Below, piece after piece: positions 47,054 through 57,856 of a stretch of 64,000 nucleotides of DNA (within the stretch, counting starts at the first letter, position 1; each line of letters opens with the position of its first letter). This DNA is from Nymphaea colorata. Taxonomy: Eukaryota > Streptophyta > Magnoliopsida > Nymphaeales > Nymphaeaceae. The stretch covers positions 17,110,370 through 17,174,369 of the forward strand of contig NC_045140.1 in NCBI RefSeq assembly GCF_008831285.2. The letters run 5' to 3'. The notes under the pieces were generated by a model that was not told the origin of the DNA, did no database searches, and saw only the letters and a program-made list of their open reading frames with translations. The translations under genes and the position numbers were made by a program.

Positions 47054-50000
47054 AACAACGAACATAGATCTTGGAGGGATCTTCATGTAGTGGCCAAGCT
47101 TGAAATCTGAGAGGAACATGAGGGCCTGGGACATGCTGATGTAGCCATAGGTTTTGAAGGCCACATTTGCAAGAGGCCTGCCTGGGTACAAGTAACCAAT
47201 TATCAGCTCTGTGATCACGTTCAACCCAGGTTGCTGCACAAGCAATGCAAGCTTCGTATCAGTGAAATGGAACAAGAAAGAAAAATACGAAGTAATCGAT
47301 AAATAAATTCCGCATAAATGGGTCGGAATATGTAAAAGAAATTACTGGTCCGAAGTGAGGTAACATCCAACCCAATGCCTAAGAATAAGGTTTCTTAACA
47401 GTGTATTTTTGAGCTCACCTGATTAGTGGTAGCTTGGATGATGCCAATAGGGAGGGTGAAGAAGAAGGCAATGACACAAGCAAGAAGGATGCCCCACCAC
47501 GGCAGCTGAAGCTCGCCCCCGAACCCCAAGCAAGCAAGGAAGGCAAGGCCAACCACGCAAATCAGGATGATGCTGAACCACCATTCGGGCACCGCCACAT
47601 AGTTCTTCTTCATCAGCCTAGTGTGGACGTCACCAACATGATCACTGAATGCCTGTTTGGTTTGCCGGTAGATCGATCTGCACACAGTAATGGAAGAACC
47701 ATGCTCAGGTTTGGTTCAGATATCTGACCAAATTCAAATCTGATTAATCAAAATCTGGTCTCCATTCAAACTCCACCCACACATGCACACGCAGAAGCAA
47801 ATTGCAAAGTGATGGTTCAGTACATAAGACTTACTTTCCATGGAAGAGAGCAACATGGGAGATGGTAGCCGCAAGAGTGGCGAAGCTGATGCCGTAAGTG
47901 AAGGCGAAGAAGATGCTCAGATGGATCTGGCTATAGCCGCTATAGCCGACGGGGTCGAATTCAAACGTCTTCTGATTAAGTATCCGGGAGATGTTATAGG
48001 GCTTGCCCCACTGATCGAAGACGTGGGAGGAGAAGATGGGGAAGCGCTTGGCATTGTAAGAGTTGGTCCAGTAGGTGATGGGGAGCATGACATAGACCAC
48101 CAAGAAGAAACCTGCCATTACATTGAGGACGGCGAAGCCGGGAGTGGCGAGAGGGCTGCCCAGAAACCCGGCAACCGTCGACCAGTCGAGGGCGATGGAG
48201 CCGACGCCGAGGCCGGAGAGGCCGGAACCGATCTGCTGGGCGGTGACGGAGTCCTTCCAGATCCAGCACACAAAGGAGAGGGCGGTGATTGAAGGGAACA
48301 GATAGTTGGGGACGATGTAGTAGCAGTAGCTGGCGACAAACACCATGAGGAAGAACTGCAGCCTCGTGGTGCCACGCTTTCGCCGCACCTCCTTCTCATG
48401 CAACGCTCTGTTACATGAAACAAGCGACTGGTAAGCATTCTTAAGAGTTGAAGAGCCGAAAATTAAAACGGAATGCCTTATATAGATGGCACCACTGTGA
48501 ACTTCAAGCAAGAACCAAAGACATTGTTCATATAAGCACAAATACAAGTACAAATATACGTAAAATATATAGATATGGAGAGAAGGTGAAAGAGAATATG
48601 AGTGGCAGTCTCAGTCTGACCTGAACAGAGAGACCTGGACGAGGTTGGCAGGCCACCACATGTAAGGGGAGTCCACGAGATACTTCCGGAACAAACCCGC
48701 CCATCCATATCCCATCATCTACAGCCGTCCGCCAAAATAGACAACATCAAGTATTATTATTTTAGAGAGAGATCAGTGAGGGTCCGGAGAATAGCTGAAT
48801 GAAGACTCAATTTTCAAAACCATGCAGGTTGCATTAATGATGAGTTTAAATTCAACATCGCTGTAAGGGAGGAAAAGTAATGAAAGCTTCCTGCTTTGCT
48901 CCGCCTCTTCCATTACGTCGCTCGTCATCTTCTTCTTCTCCTTTTTTTACTTTCCCATGCATCGAGCAAGAGAGATTTTCCAAACTCTACTAGGAAAGCG
49001 TTTCATATATTTTCTCGACGGAGGCCGGGAAAAGCGCAAGTGGGATAAGAAAAATCTTCTTGGTTGACTTGGAATTCGGCAACAAATTGGTCGATTTTTC
49101 TGTAATTTAGTTTATTAGAAGCGTGGTGTGGTGTGTGTCCAAATTTGAATGCTTACAAATTTCTATGAACTATTACACCAACTGATTGTTTGAAAAAACA
49201 AATATATTATGCGGCCATATTGAGCTACCGTCGGTCTTTTTATTGCTTATTGACTTGGAACTCGGCAACAAATTGGTTCATTTTTTTTGTAATTTAGTTT
49301 ATCAGGGTTGTGTGCAAATTTGAATTCTTATGAGCTTCAAGACTTGGGGGGACTCAATGTTTCTATGAACTAGCATACCAACCGATTTATGATAAAACAA
49401 ATATAATGTTAGAAGCCATATCAAGCTACCATGGCCATCTAAGCCAAAAAAAAAAAAAAAAAAAACTTGAAAACCGATGTTTAGTAGCATGAGCCGGAAT
49501 GCAGGGACACTAATGCATAAATAAGCAATTTGTATGGTTCTGTGTGGGCAATTGCCCACACTTCTACGACACTGCCAGGTTTCAATATGTATGGAAGCTA
49601 CCATTTGTATGTCATTCAAATCCGTTTGCAAAAGAACAGTGAAAGCGGAAGACACCTGCGTTGTCTGTGACAGCAAGAATGCAGCCATGGGGTGGAGCTG
49701 CCTGTGGTAGAAGGCCTTAACTATGGTGATGATGTTCACAGCATACACAGAGTTGGAGCCAGAGTTTGCAAAAATCGTGATCAGCACATGTTCCTTGATA
49801 TTGAAGGGCCCCGGATTCAGCGAAAACTCCCACTCGGTTCCCGGAATTCGGACCACCTTGGCCGGAAGTGTGGCAGCCATGAGCTTCCCCAGGGGCAGCG
49901 CAATGATCTGGGCGGAGATGGAGGACACGCTTAGTTGGTTCTGCCTGTAGCCGAAGAACTGGTTCAAGAAGGCCAGCAGGGCGCATGAGAACAGGCCCAG

Positions 50001-51597
50001 AGTCCATGTCCGGAACGTGAGGACTGGCAGAGTCGGATCATCGGTAGCCGGCACCGTCAGCCGGACTTGCTCAATCGGCGAATTTTCCAATTCATCTGCA
50101 TAAATGTAGCAATAGTGTCGCAATCAAACAAGATTTTCATTGACTGGCGAAGATTTGTTGTGGACACAAAGCCCAATAATACTCAGAACATTCGCCAGAT
50201 CAGGCGCCCAAAACTCGGATCAAACTTTGGTGGATCTAAAATCTTGATTTTTAGTTGTGGATAAGATTGGTTATATCTAGTAACTCAGTTTTATGATCTT
50301 CAATATCCAATACCAAATGACACCAGAGATGAGAGATTCGACTCATAAAAATCCAAAAAGATGGAAACAGAGAGGAATGATTCAACAGCAATTTGAAATA
50401 GATATAGATCCAAAAGGAGCCATACCGGAGAAGTGGGCGACTCCGAACAATAACTCAGACTTCTGAACAAAACCATCAATCCAGAGAGGTATTAAAAATC
50501 ATTCGAACAAGAAGATGGTTGGCAGGAGAGACACAGTACTCAAATCTCAACAGGGTTTCGATTGATCACAACAATCTTCCTTGATGCCATGCCAAATTTA
50601 ATAATTCCTCATCTCCAAGAAACAATACGAAAGGAAAAGGATCACTTCTCAAAGATCATTCATGATGTCAATATGAGTAATCCCCGTAGCAATTTTAAGA
50701 AATCTGTGCCTGTTTCCTTGATTAGGAGCGAGAGGTTGGGAATCAAATTTTTTGTCTTCTTTCAATAATAAAATATTCATTTGCACAAGGGTAGGAAGTT
50801 GCTTTTTATGGTAGAAAAGATGGCAACTGGAGATCAGAGAGACTTCAAAGTAGCAAACTCACCAACCATAATATATCATCTTTTTCTTTTTCTTTCTTTT
50901 CCCATGTTATCACAGGAGGAGAATTCTATGAACACATGCGCATCTCTCTCTCCCGTATACCATAAGCAAGCCACCGCAAAAATGAAAAAGGAAAATTGTG
51001 GCACTATTTTCAAATGCCAAGATGATCCAAGCAGCAAAGCCAAAAGAATGTCATAAAAAAACACATAATATCTGAGAGGAGACAAAGCGAGCATGAATCT
51101 CCAGCAACTCAATTGCTCACGGGCAACTCCAAAGCACGTAAATCGAGAGGGAAATCAGGAGTTTTGGTATCTGCAATGGCGTCTGCGCTTCATGACAGGG
51201 CCTACACCCTGCGAAACAACTGATCATGGCCTTTTCTGGTTGGAGAAGCATTGGAAGGCATTGTTGGTGAGCATGACGAAGTTGGTTTGAAAGAAATTGA
51301 ACAACTGAACGGGACATGCACATCGGCTTTCGGTGACTTACGACACTTTCCGGGCGAAAAAGATGAAGCGATGGAAGAAATCGAACGGGGGAAAAGAGCT
51401 CACGTGAATCAAAATTTTTCTTCAAGACTACCCCGCAAACATCGACAAGGGAAAAATGGCAGAGAAGGAAGATTAGAACAAAGGGAAAAGGAAGAAGAAA
51501 AAAACAGAAACCGACCTATCTCCTCCGCTTGCTTAAGATTCTCGGGTAGGCGATCGCCATTCTTGTATGAAGAGTCTGCAACGCCGGAGTCACTCAT
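46271..51597 (-). CDS. Oligopeptide transporter (OPT family), copy A
   Basis: Seven exons: 51597-51516, 50095-49656, 48718-48621, 48407-47835, 47677-47419, 47233-47051, 46891-46271, all with GT-AG borders, giving 751 residues. The start is the ATG at 51597 ([16 protein letters not shown]); no upstream ATG lies in frame. OPT proteins are proton-coupled plasma-membrane importers of small peptides or metal chelates. Both OPT signatures are intact: NPG at residues 121-123 within [12 protein letters not shown], and KIPPR at 535-539. The long multi-span membrane domain ends in the family tail [15 protein letters not shown]. The leader [21 protein letters not shown] suggests the Arabidopsis OPT1/OPT5 side of the family more than the iron-related OPT3, but the substrate is not predictable from this. 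Near-identical copy B lies inverted at 57857-63182; I counted about 14 residue differences. Confidence 0.93.
47019..47049. repeat. (AG)n microsatellite at OPT-A intron 6 donor
   Basis: On the sense strand the intron begins directly GTCTCTCTCTC, so the CT run starts at the splice donor itself. In copy B the matching run is short and interrupted (62392-62418). Confidence 0.9.
49064..49440. repeat. Direct repeat of about 186 bp in OPT-A intron 2
   Basis: Two imperfect head-to-tail copies starting TTGACTTGGAATTCGGCAAC (49064) and TTGACTTGGAACTCGGCAAC (49250), each including TGTAATTTAGTTTAT and CTATGAACTA words. The same pair is present in arm 2, so the repeat predates the inverted duplication. 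Confidence 0.8.
50564..50806. repeat. OPT intron-1 segment, in-place copy of arm 1
   Basis: About 243 bp of OPT-A intron 1 beginning GATCACAACAATCTTCCTTG. It has a second copy at 51661-51908 in the same orientation and the expected inverted partner at 58641-58895. This copy lacks about a dozen bases (near TATTAAATATCTTG) present in the other two. Confidence 0.88.
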
Positions 51598-51660
51598 CTC
51601 ATCAGATTCAAGGTCCCCCGGCAAACTGCTGTGCGCGCTCTCTATCTGTCTCTCTATCAA

Positions 51661-51908
51661 GATCACAATAATCTTCCTTGATGCCAATCCAAATTTAATA
51701 ATTTCTCATCTCCAAGAAACAATACGAAAGGAAAATGATCACTTCTCAAAGATCATTCATGGTGTCAATATGAGTAATCCCCGTAGCAATTTTAAGAAAT
51801 CTGTGCCTGTTTCCTTGATTAGGAGCGAGAGGTTGGTGATCAAATTTTTTGTCTGATTTCAAATATTCATTTGCACAACGGCAAGATATTTAATAGGAAG
51901 TCGCTTTC
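51661..51908. repeat. Extra copy of OPT intron-1 segment at arm-1 edge
   Basis: Lies upstream of OPT-A exon 1, where arm 2 has unrelated sequence. It starts GATCACAATAATCTTCCTTG and ends near AGGAAGTCGC. It shares the TATTAAATATCTTGC stretch with the arm-2 intron copy and not with the arm-1 intron copy. It replaces the DNA immediately upstream of the OPT-A leader and so could affect that copy's promoter. Confidence 0.88.
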
Positions 51909-52319
51909 TATATTTTGACCGTCTCTAAAATATTGCGTTTTGAATCTCTCAAGATTCTCTAGGCTGGATAAGATTCAGGCAGCAAATTTTCCATTCTCAA
52001 AAAAAGCAAGGCCGTTTTTCCGTATGATTCCAGAGTTGAGAGGATTGGAGGATCATTTCTGAGGTTGATAGTCTTTCTTTATAGACTTTGTCATTATTTG
52101 AGTATGTATAGACTTTGTCTTTATTTGAGTATGTACGTCATTTGGTCAGACTATGATCCTAAGACAAACTTTTTTACTCTAACAGGGCCTGAAATAAACA
52201 AATTTTTTTATATTTATTAAACTAATTTTTTTTAAGATTTACACATCAATTTTTAAAGTTTTTAAAATTTGAGAGGGGTGGGGGGAATGGCCCTACCGGC
52301 CCACCCTTCCCTCCGCCCC

Positions 52320-52690
52320 TCACAACAAGTGAAGCAAGCTCGAACTCGCTCGTTTAAACTCGACTTATTTATAAATGAGTCAAACTCGAGTTCAAGATTA
52401 TGTTCAAAATGTTAGACGAGTCGATTTTGTGCTGTAAGAACTCGACTCAACTCGACTACATAATAAATGTTGAATTATATTGACAAAATAGTTAAACGAG
52501 TTAACAAGTACAGACATGCTTAACATAAATGAGTTAAATGAGTTGAGTTCGAGTTCGACTTTGAATTGTAGAGTCGATTTCGAGCTTGTTTTTTTGAGTG
52601 CAACTCGAGATCAAGTTGAGTTCGAGCTCAAATTTTCTGAGTCGAGCTGGGTCCAACTCGAACTCCTACTTGTCCCATGTGCAGCCCTAT
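52320..52690. repeat. CTCGAG-rich dispersed repeat, copy 3
   Basis: Dense in AAACTCGAGTT, GAGTTCGAGTTCG and AACTCGAACTC words, as at 17740 and 38502. It ends near CCCATGTGCAGCCC. Non-coding. Confidence 0.58.
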
Positions 52691-53146
52691 TGAAGACCAG
52701 AGACAAGGAAGGTCTGATCTTAATTACTGTATGTAAATAGAACATCAGCAAATATGGCATGACTAACATGGTACAGCTAACTTTAACCTTTATTTTTAAG
52801 ATAAAATCCTTTCTTTTTCTTGCCTGTTGTCCGAAACTTTCTTAAACAAATCACCTTTCTCAATCTTCTCGATAGGGGTTGTGACCTTCATTAAAGACTG
52901 GCAAGTGAGTGAAGGACTCAACCTTTTTATTAACCGATAAATATAAAATGTCAGTTGCAAATTTTTATCGCCGTATTATCCTCCACGATTTACTGCTGCC
53001 CTCAGGTCTTATGTGCAAGGTCTTTCAAGTAAGCAATGAGCAGTGAATGCTTTTTATAAGAACAAAAATAGAACATCAGCAAAAATGGTGATGGTGTCAA
53101 TATCACCACCTGTATAAATATCTGTCAGTCATAATCATAGATGGGA

Positions 53147-53255
<109 letters not shown>

Positions 53256-53696
53256 CAAGTATGATCATATGATGGAAGTCGTAGTGGTTCTTGATGTATA
53301 AATGAAGCTTTTATCTGACAGGTGCTTGATCATGCGTATGCTGCCATGAATTTAAAGAGATTATGATGTGATCATGTTCAGGTTGAAGATGATGCCAACA
53401 TATGAAGCCAGTACTAATGTAGCTGTAATTGAAGATCATGGATGACCCGCATATATCAAGACGTAAAGAAAAGGAATGGTAGCCAATGACAGTTTCCAAG
53501 TTTTTTGGAAGCTTCCTTAGAAACAGTTGTGTTGTCTGTTTCCCTACAAAAATGAAAGAACTTGAAATGTGGAATCTAAGGCCCATCGTGGCCTTACTAC
53601 ACGTTAATTTCTTTATTCTCTTCTCTTTCATTTATTTCTTAATGTTTTGTGGTACACCATATGTAGATCATATTATCAATATGCATAACAAGTAAT

Positions 53697-53985
53697 TACG
53701 AGATAGTGTATATGAGATAACAAAAGATGTATGAGCCAATAAGATGACATATGAACGTATGAGATAACGTTAAACATGAGTATGAGATAACATTGAGGTA
53801 ATTTATGAGACAACAAATGTATGAGATAACACTAAACATAAGTATGAATAATGTTTATGAATTAATAAAATATTTGTGAGATAATAATATAACATATAAA
53901 TATATGAGATAACTTTAACAATAAGTATTAGATCATGTTTATGAGATAATAAAATATTTATAAAATAATGAGATAATACTATGAG
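53697..53985. repeat. Degenerate TATGAGATAAC minisatellite
   Basis: The word ATGAGATAA or a close variant (GTGAGATAA, ATGAGACAA) recurs around ten times at irregular 15-40 base spacing, often preceded by A/T-rich linkers with AACA or TTTAACA. It is non-coding and looks like an old expanded minisatellite. Confidence 0.6.
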
Positions 53986-54097
53986 ACAGACACAAAAAGA
54001 AAGTGTTCTTTCTACTGCTTAGAGTGGTATATTAAAGAGTTATATTTTAGCTCTTATTAAAAATATTGAAATTATAGTTTCACCTAGAATTAAAAAT

Positions 54098-54163
54098 TTC
54101 TGGCTCTGTCCCTACTCATACTCAAAGGACTTCTGGCTCTGTCCCTACGCATACTCAAAGGAC
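54098..54163. repeat. 33-bp tandem duplication
   Basis: Two copies (54098-54130 and 54131-54163) of a unit starting TTCTGGCTCTGTCCCTAC, differing by one base. Confidence 0.92.
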
Positions 54164-54483
54164 TTACTTAGAATTTTCGAACATGGTGGCCTTGATTACT
54201 GATAGTTGGCCTTGATGCACTGATGGTTGATTCCCAACCGGTTCTTCCTGTTGAAGATGGTGACATTCACATCACAATTGGTTGTCAATTGGTTTTCACA
54301 GGTTTTGAAAATGGAGAGAGTGGAGCCTGTGAAAGAGAAACAGTGGGGCTTGGGCAAAGGAAAGTCTGAGCTTCTCGTGCCATTGGAATTGTAGATAACC
54401 AAATTGAACATTCAGATTAATTTATTTAGGTTGCAAATTTGTTTAAACATCCAGCTTTCACATTATGGGATAGAGCGGGCCGC

Positions 54484-54486
<3 letters not shown>

Positions 54487-54537
<51 letters not shown>
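54487..54537. repeat. (AT)n microsatellite
   Basis: AT repeat with one interruption (ATGTAT). A second run lies at 54814-54851. Both sit close to the axis of the inverted duplication. Confidence 0.93.
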
Positions 54538-54810
54538 GACACTTAGGTTTGGCATAAAAACCAACACCGTTATTTTTTTTGCTAAAAAAATATTTTAAAT
54601 ATATTTATAAAAATTATTTTCATATAAAATATGCTTTGATTCAAGTTGTTTTCATGAAAAATGTAGATTTTTTAATTATTAAAATGTTGATGTTATGAAG
54701 GCCATTTAATTTTTTTTATTATAAAAAGCCTATTAAAATCTAACAAATGACCAACTTAATATATATTTTCATCAACATATTCTTAAGATCATATCAATAA
54801 AGTAAGCTTC

Positions 54811-54813
<3 letters not shown>

Positions 54814-54851
<38 letters not shown>
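54814..54851. repeat. (AT)n microsatellite
   Basis: Uninterrupted AT repeat about 90 bp from the axis of symmetry of the inverted duplication. Confidence 0.93.
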
Positions 54852-54854
<3 letters not shown>

Positions 54855-57800
54855 CACAATTACAAGGACTGGTTTTATCCTAACCTAAGCATGAATTTGA
54901 CCAGATTATATAAACAAATCGAGATGTCCATTAAAAAAATGAGTGAATGGCAGGATTGTGTGAAATGTCTAAGTTTAAGTGTTCTAACCTTCTCAAGTCA
55001 ACCTCCGTTTCATGCAGATTCACGCCCATATTATTAATCAAAAAGTGCTCCACTAGAAAAATCTGTCCTCTGGATTCCAAAAAGGAGAAGAAAGGGTGTG
55101 GCCAACTTCTTTACACCGCTCCCTGTTAAAAAATGGGTATGAATGTTTTTCCCAGTGGGATTTGTATTCTGAGTTTCGAATTCAGATTGCTCGCAACTTC
55201 GGAGTTTCGACTGTTGAATTCACATCATGTGGCTTTCATTCCGGGGGGTGCAAGGATACACTGTTGAAATTTCTAAAGGAAAGATACTACAAGTTGGGGC
55301 AGATATTTAATAAGGGAGTAGTGTGTACAGGTTGAAGGTTTTCCTCTCTAGTCCCACTGGCGCCAAACAGTTGACTGGAAGCCTTGAGAAAACGACGCCC
55401 ACTTGGCCCGGATGGGCCTCTAGGTGTCAGGCTTGAAGACGATTGATGCGCTCGTCTGTCTTTCTCTCCATCTCTCCAGCGTAGAATGAGTAGCAACCTG
55501 ATAAGCCTTACTAGAATTGTAGTTAATCTAAGTGTGAAACACTAGTTCACCATCACTATCATTGTTATCAAGCCTTACTCTCATTCCATTTATGTGGTTG
55601 TTCATATCTAAAATTAAAACAGTTAAACTGAAGGTGCCCAATAAATGATTAAAATGGCAAGAAACATAGCCCATTCCAGTTACCACTTCCTTGGGGAGGA
55701 TTCCTTCGATATTCAACTTTTGGTCAATGCATTTGTCAAAAATTATGCCATATACATATTAGAGTTCTTTCTTTTTTCAATTATAAATTCACATGCATCA
55801 AGAGGACAGACAAGTTTAATTTTTTTCAGGGGCAAGTCAAACGGTCCAACAAATTTATTCAGATAGAGCCAAACTAAACCACAATCTAAAAAATATATTA
55901 TGCAATTAAAAAATTTTAATTTTGTTAATGTAATTTTTTTTTTTTTACTTAGCTAAGGTAGGGCCATGGCCTAGGCGGCCCCCTCCCACTGCCCCTGAGT
56001 CCAGGAATGAGCTACATAGCAAACTCGGGGTTCTGCTGCCGTGCAAGTAACAAAGTCTATCTGCTTAGAGTGCAATTTCTTTTGATTGCCTACATCATCT
56101 TAGAAATCAAGACTCAAGAGCGAGAATATTCATGGAGAGGATCCTTGCCACGATCACCAGGATCCTTATCAAAGGTAGACTGCACTGCGTTGAGACATCA
56201 AAGGTCAAGCCCGAGCCCACCACAGCCGTTCAATGGGTCACTTCAGTTTTGGTTACAACTGGTCAGTCTCATGCAGCAGGCAAAGTCTGACCACGCTTCA
56301 GAGTTCAGACCCAAAAGGATGAGTAAGAATGGACGGCTGCAAGAGTCAAACGCAAACAACGGCGAAAAAAAATTATGAAAACGGCAGTACATGACGATCA
56401 GATGTTCATACATGAGTCTTTTAACTTGCTTTGACTTGATCGCTGTTCTTGTAAATTATCTTGTTCGAAAACCTCTGGAGCGAACGAAGCAACACTTGCG
56501 TTCCTCGTCGAGGATTTGAAGCCCTCTTGTGCTTCCCGCGTTCGATCTACGTTCCAAAACCAGCAGCGAAAAAGTAGACTGATTATAAGAGAATTCTAAT
56601 AAAACAACAATGAATTTGTAGCTATCCTCCGATTGAACTTACAAGAGAATACATCATGTTTTACTTGCATATCCAGATTTAGAATATGGAAAAATAACCT
56701 TTTTTATTGGAAAGATTTTAAAGAAGTTAGGTAACTCTAAAGTATAATAACATACAAATAAATATATATCTAACTTTAAACAATTGTCAACAATAAAAAT
56801 TCCAGAATCATAATTTCTGCTCAAAATAGAATGGAATCAAATTTCCAGGTTGTTTCCCTTGCCTAAACTTCCAAGGCTTCAAATCGGGAAGCTTTTGTTT
56901 CACCCTTTATCATCTATGAGATTCGCGTTTGGTTATTGCACCATTCGAGCTGTCCCCGAGTATCAGATATATGCATCCAGTTCAAATTCGAATCTATTAT
57001 CCCATAAATAATGGAGTATGAATCCTTTATGCAGCAGCTTCAACATCAATATTTGAATTCGAATCCGATATCAAACAGAAAACTGATCCTTTCGATTACA
57101 TATAAAATCAGATCTTATCCCAGTAGAAATCTGGATCCAATTGCAGGAATCTGATTAAGAGAGACCAGAGAAATGGCTCAGCTGTGAGTTTACTGGTACA
57201 GCTAATACATTTATGTAAACATAGACTTGTAACTATTATCCAGCTCGCCTAATTAAATCATTTTGAAAAATGACCTTGTTTTGTTCAGGAATGAAAAGTT
57301 TGCAGCATGAATCTTGAGATTCAAAGCGCAATATTTTGGAGACGGTGAGTCAAAACATCGAGGAGGAAGTCCGGCGAGGAGAACCCGGTGAGTTTCAAAT
57401 GACAAGAATACCCTCCCCAGATTCCGTTCCAGAGCCCATGTTTTCAGCCGAGGTGGAGACATTAAAAGGTAATTTTACGACTAGGTGAGGAGGCACTTTA
57501 TTAGAAAAAGAAGCCTTCTTGTGAGTACCAGGCTGGAATCCGGAGGGCGCCGGAAGGTAGCAGAAAGGACGGTGGGAAAAGGAAAAAAAAATCACAATCA
57601 CAGTCGCATTCTTGGAGAGTCAATGGTGGGACCCACGGACGTCAATCCGCCGGAGCGTGTAGGAGTGGAAGAAACATAAAGAGAGGGAGGGAGGCTTGAG
57701 AGAGAAGAGCTCGAAGGCAAGACGCACAGAGTCGATGTGTAAGAAGCGAGAAGCCATGGCTTTTCTCTTGTGATCTTAGCATTTTCCCTGTCTTTTAGAA

Positions 57801-57856
57801 AGACAGAGAGAGAGAGCGCGCACAGCAGTTTGCTGGGGGATCTTGAATCTGATGAG

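Larger units (their letters stand above)
45451..51668. repeat. Large inverted duplication, arm 1
   Basis: This segment matches 57768-64000 read in reverse complement. Paired landmarks add to nearly the same sum: PPR stops 45988/63464, OPT stops 46271/63182, OPT start codons 51597/57857 (109452-109454). The left limit given here is simply where the partner meets the end of the window, so the arm may be longer. The inner edge lies at a TTGTGATCTT word (51659-51668, minus strand) shared with 57768-57777. Confidence 0.93.

Noticed and set aside
47840-48292. 150-residue plus-strand frame, mirrored at 61076-61528
   Set aside because: It is exactly antisense to OPT exon 4, with acidic low-complexity composition. 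Its presence in both arms only reflects the duplication.
51598-51687. Longer OPT-A N-terminus
   Set aside because: It opens at a TTG inside the duplicated intron fragment, and the homologous copy B has no matching extension.
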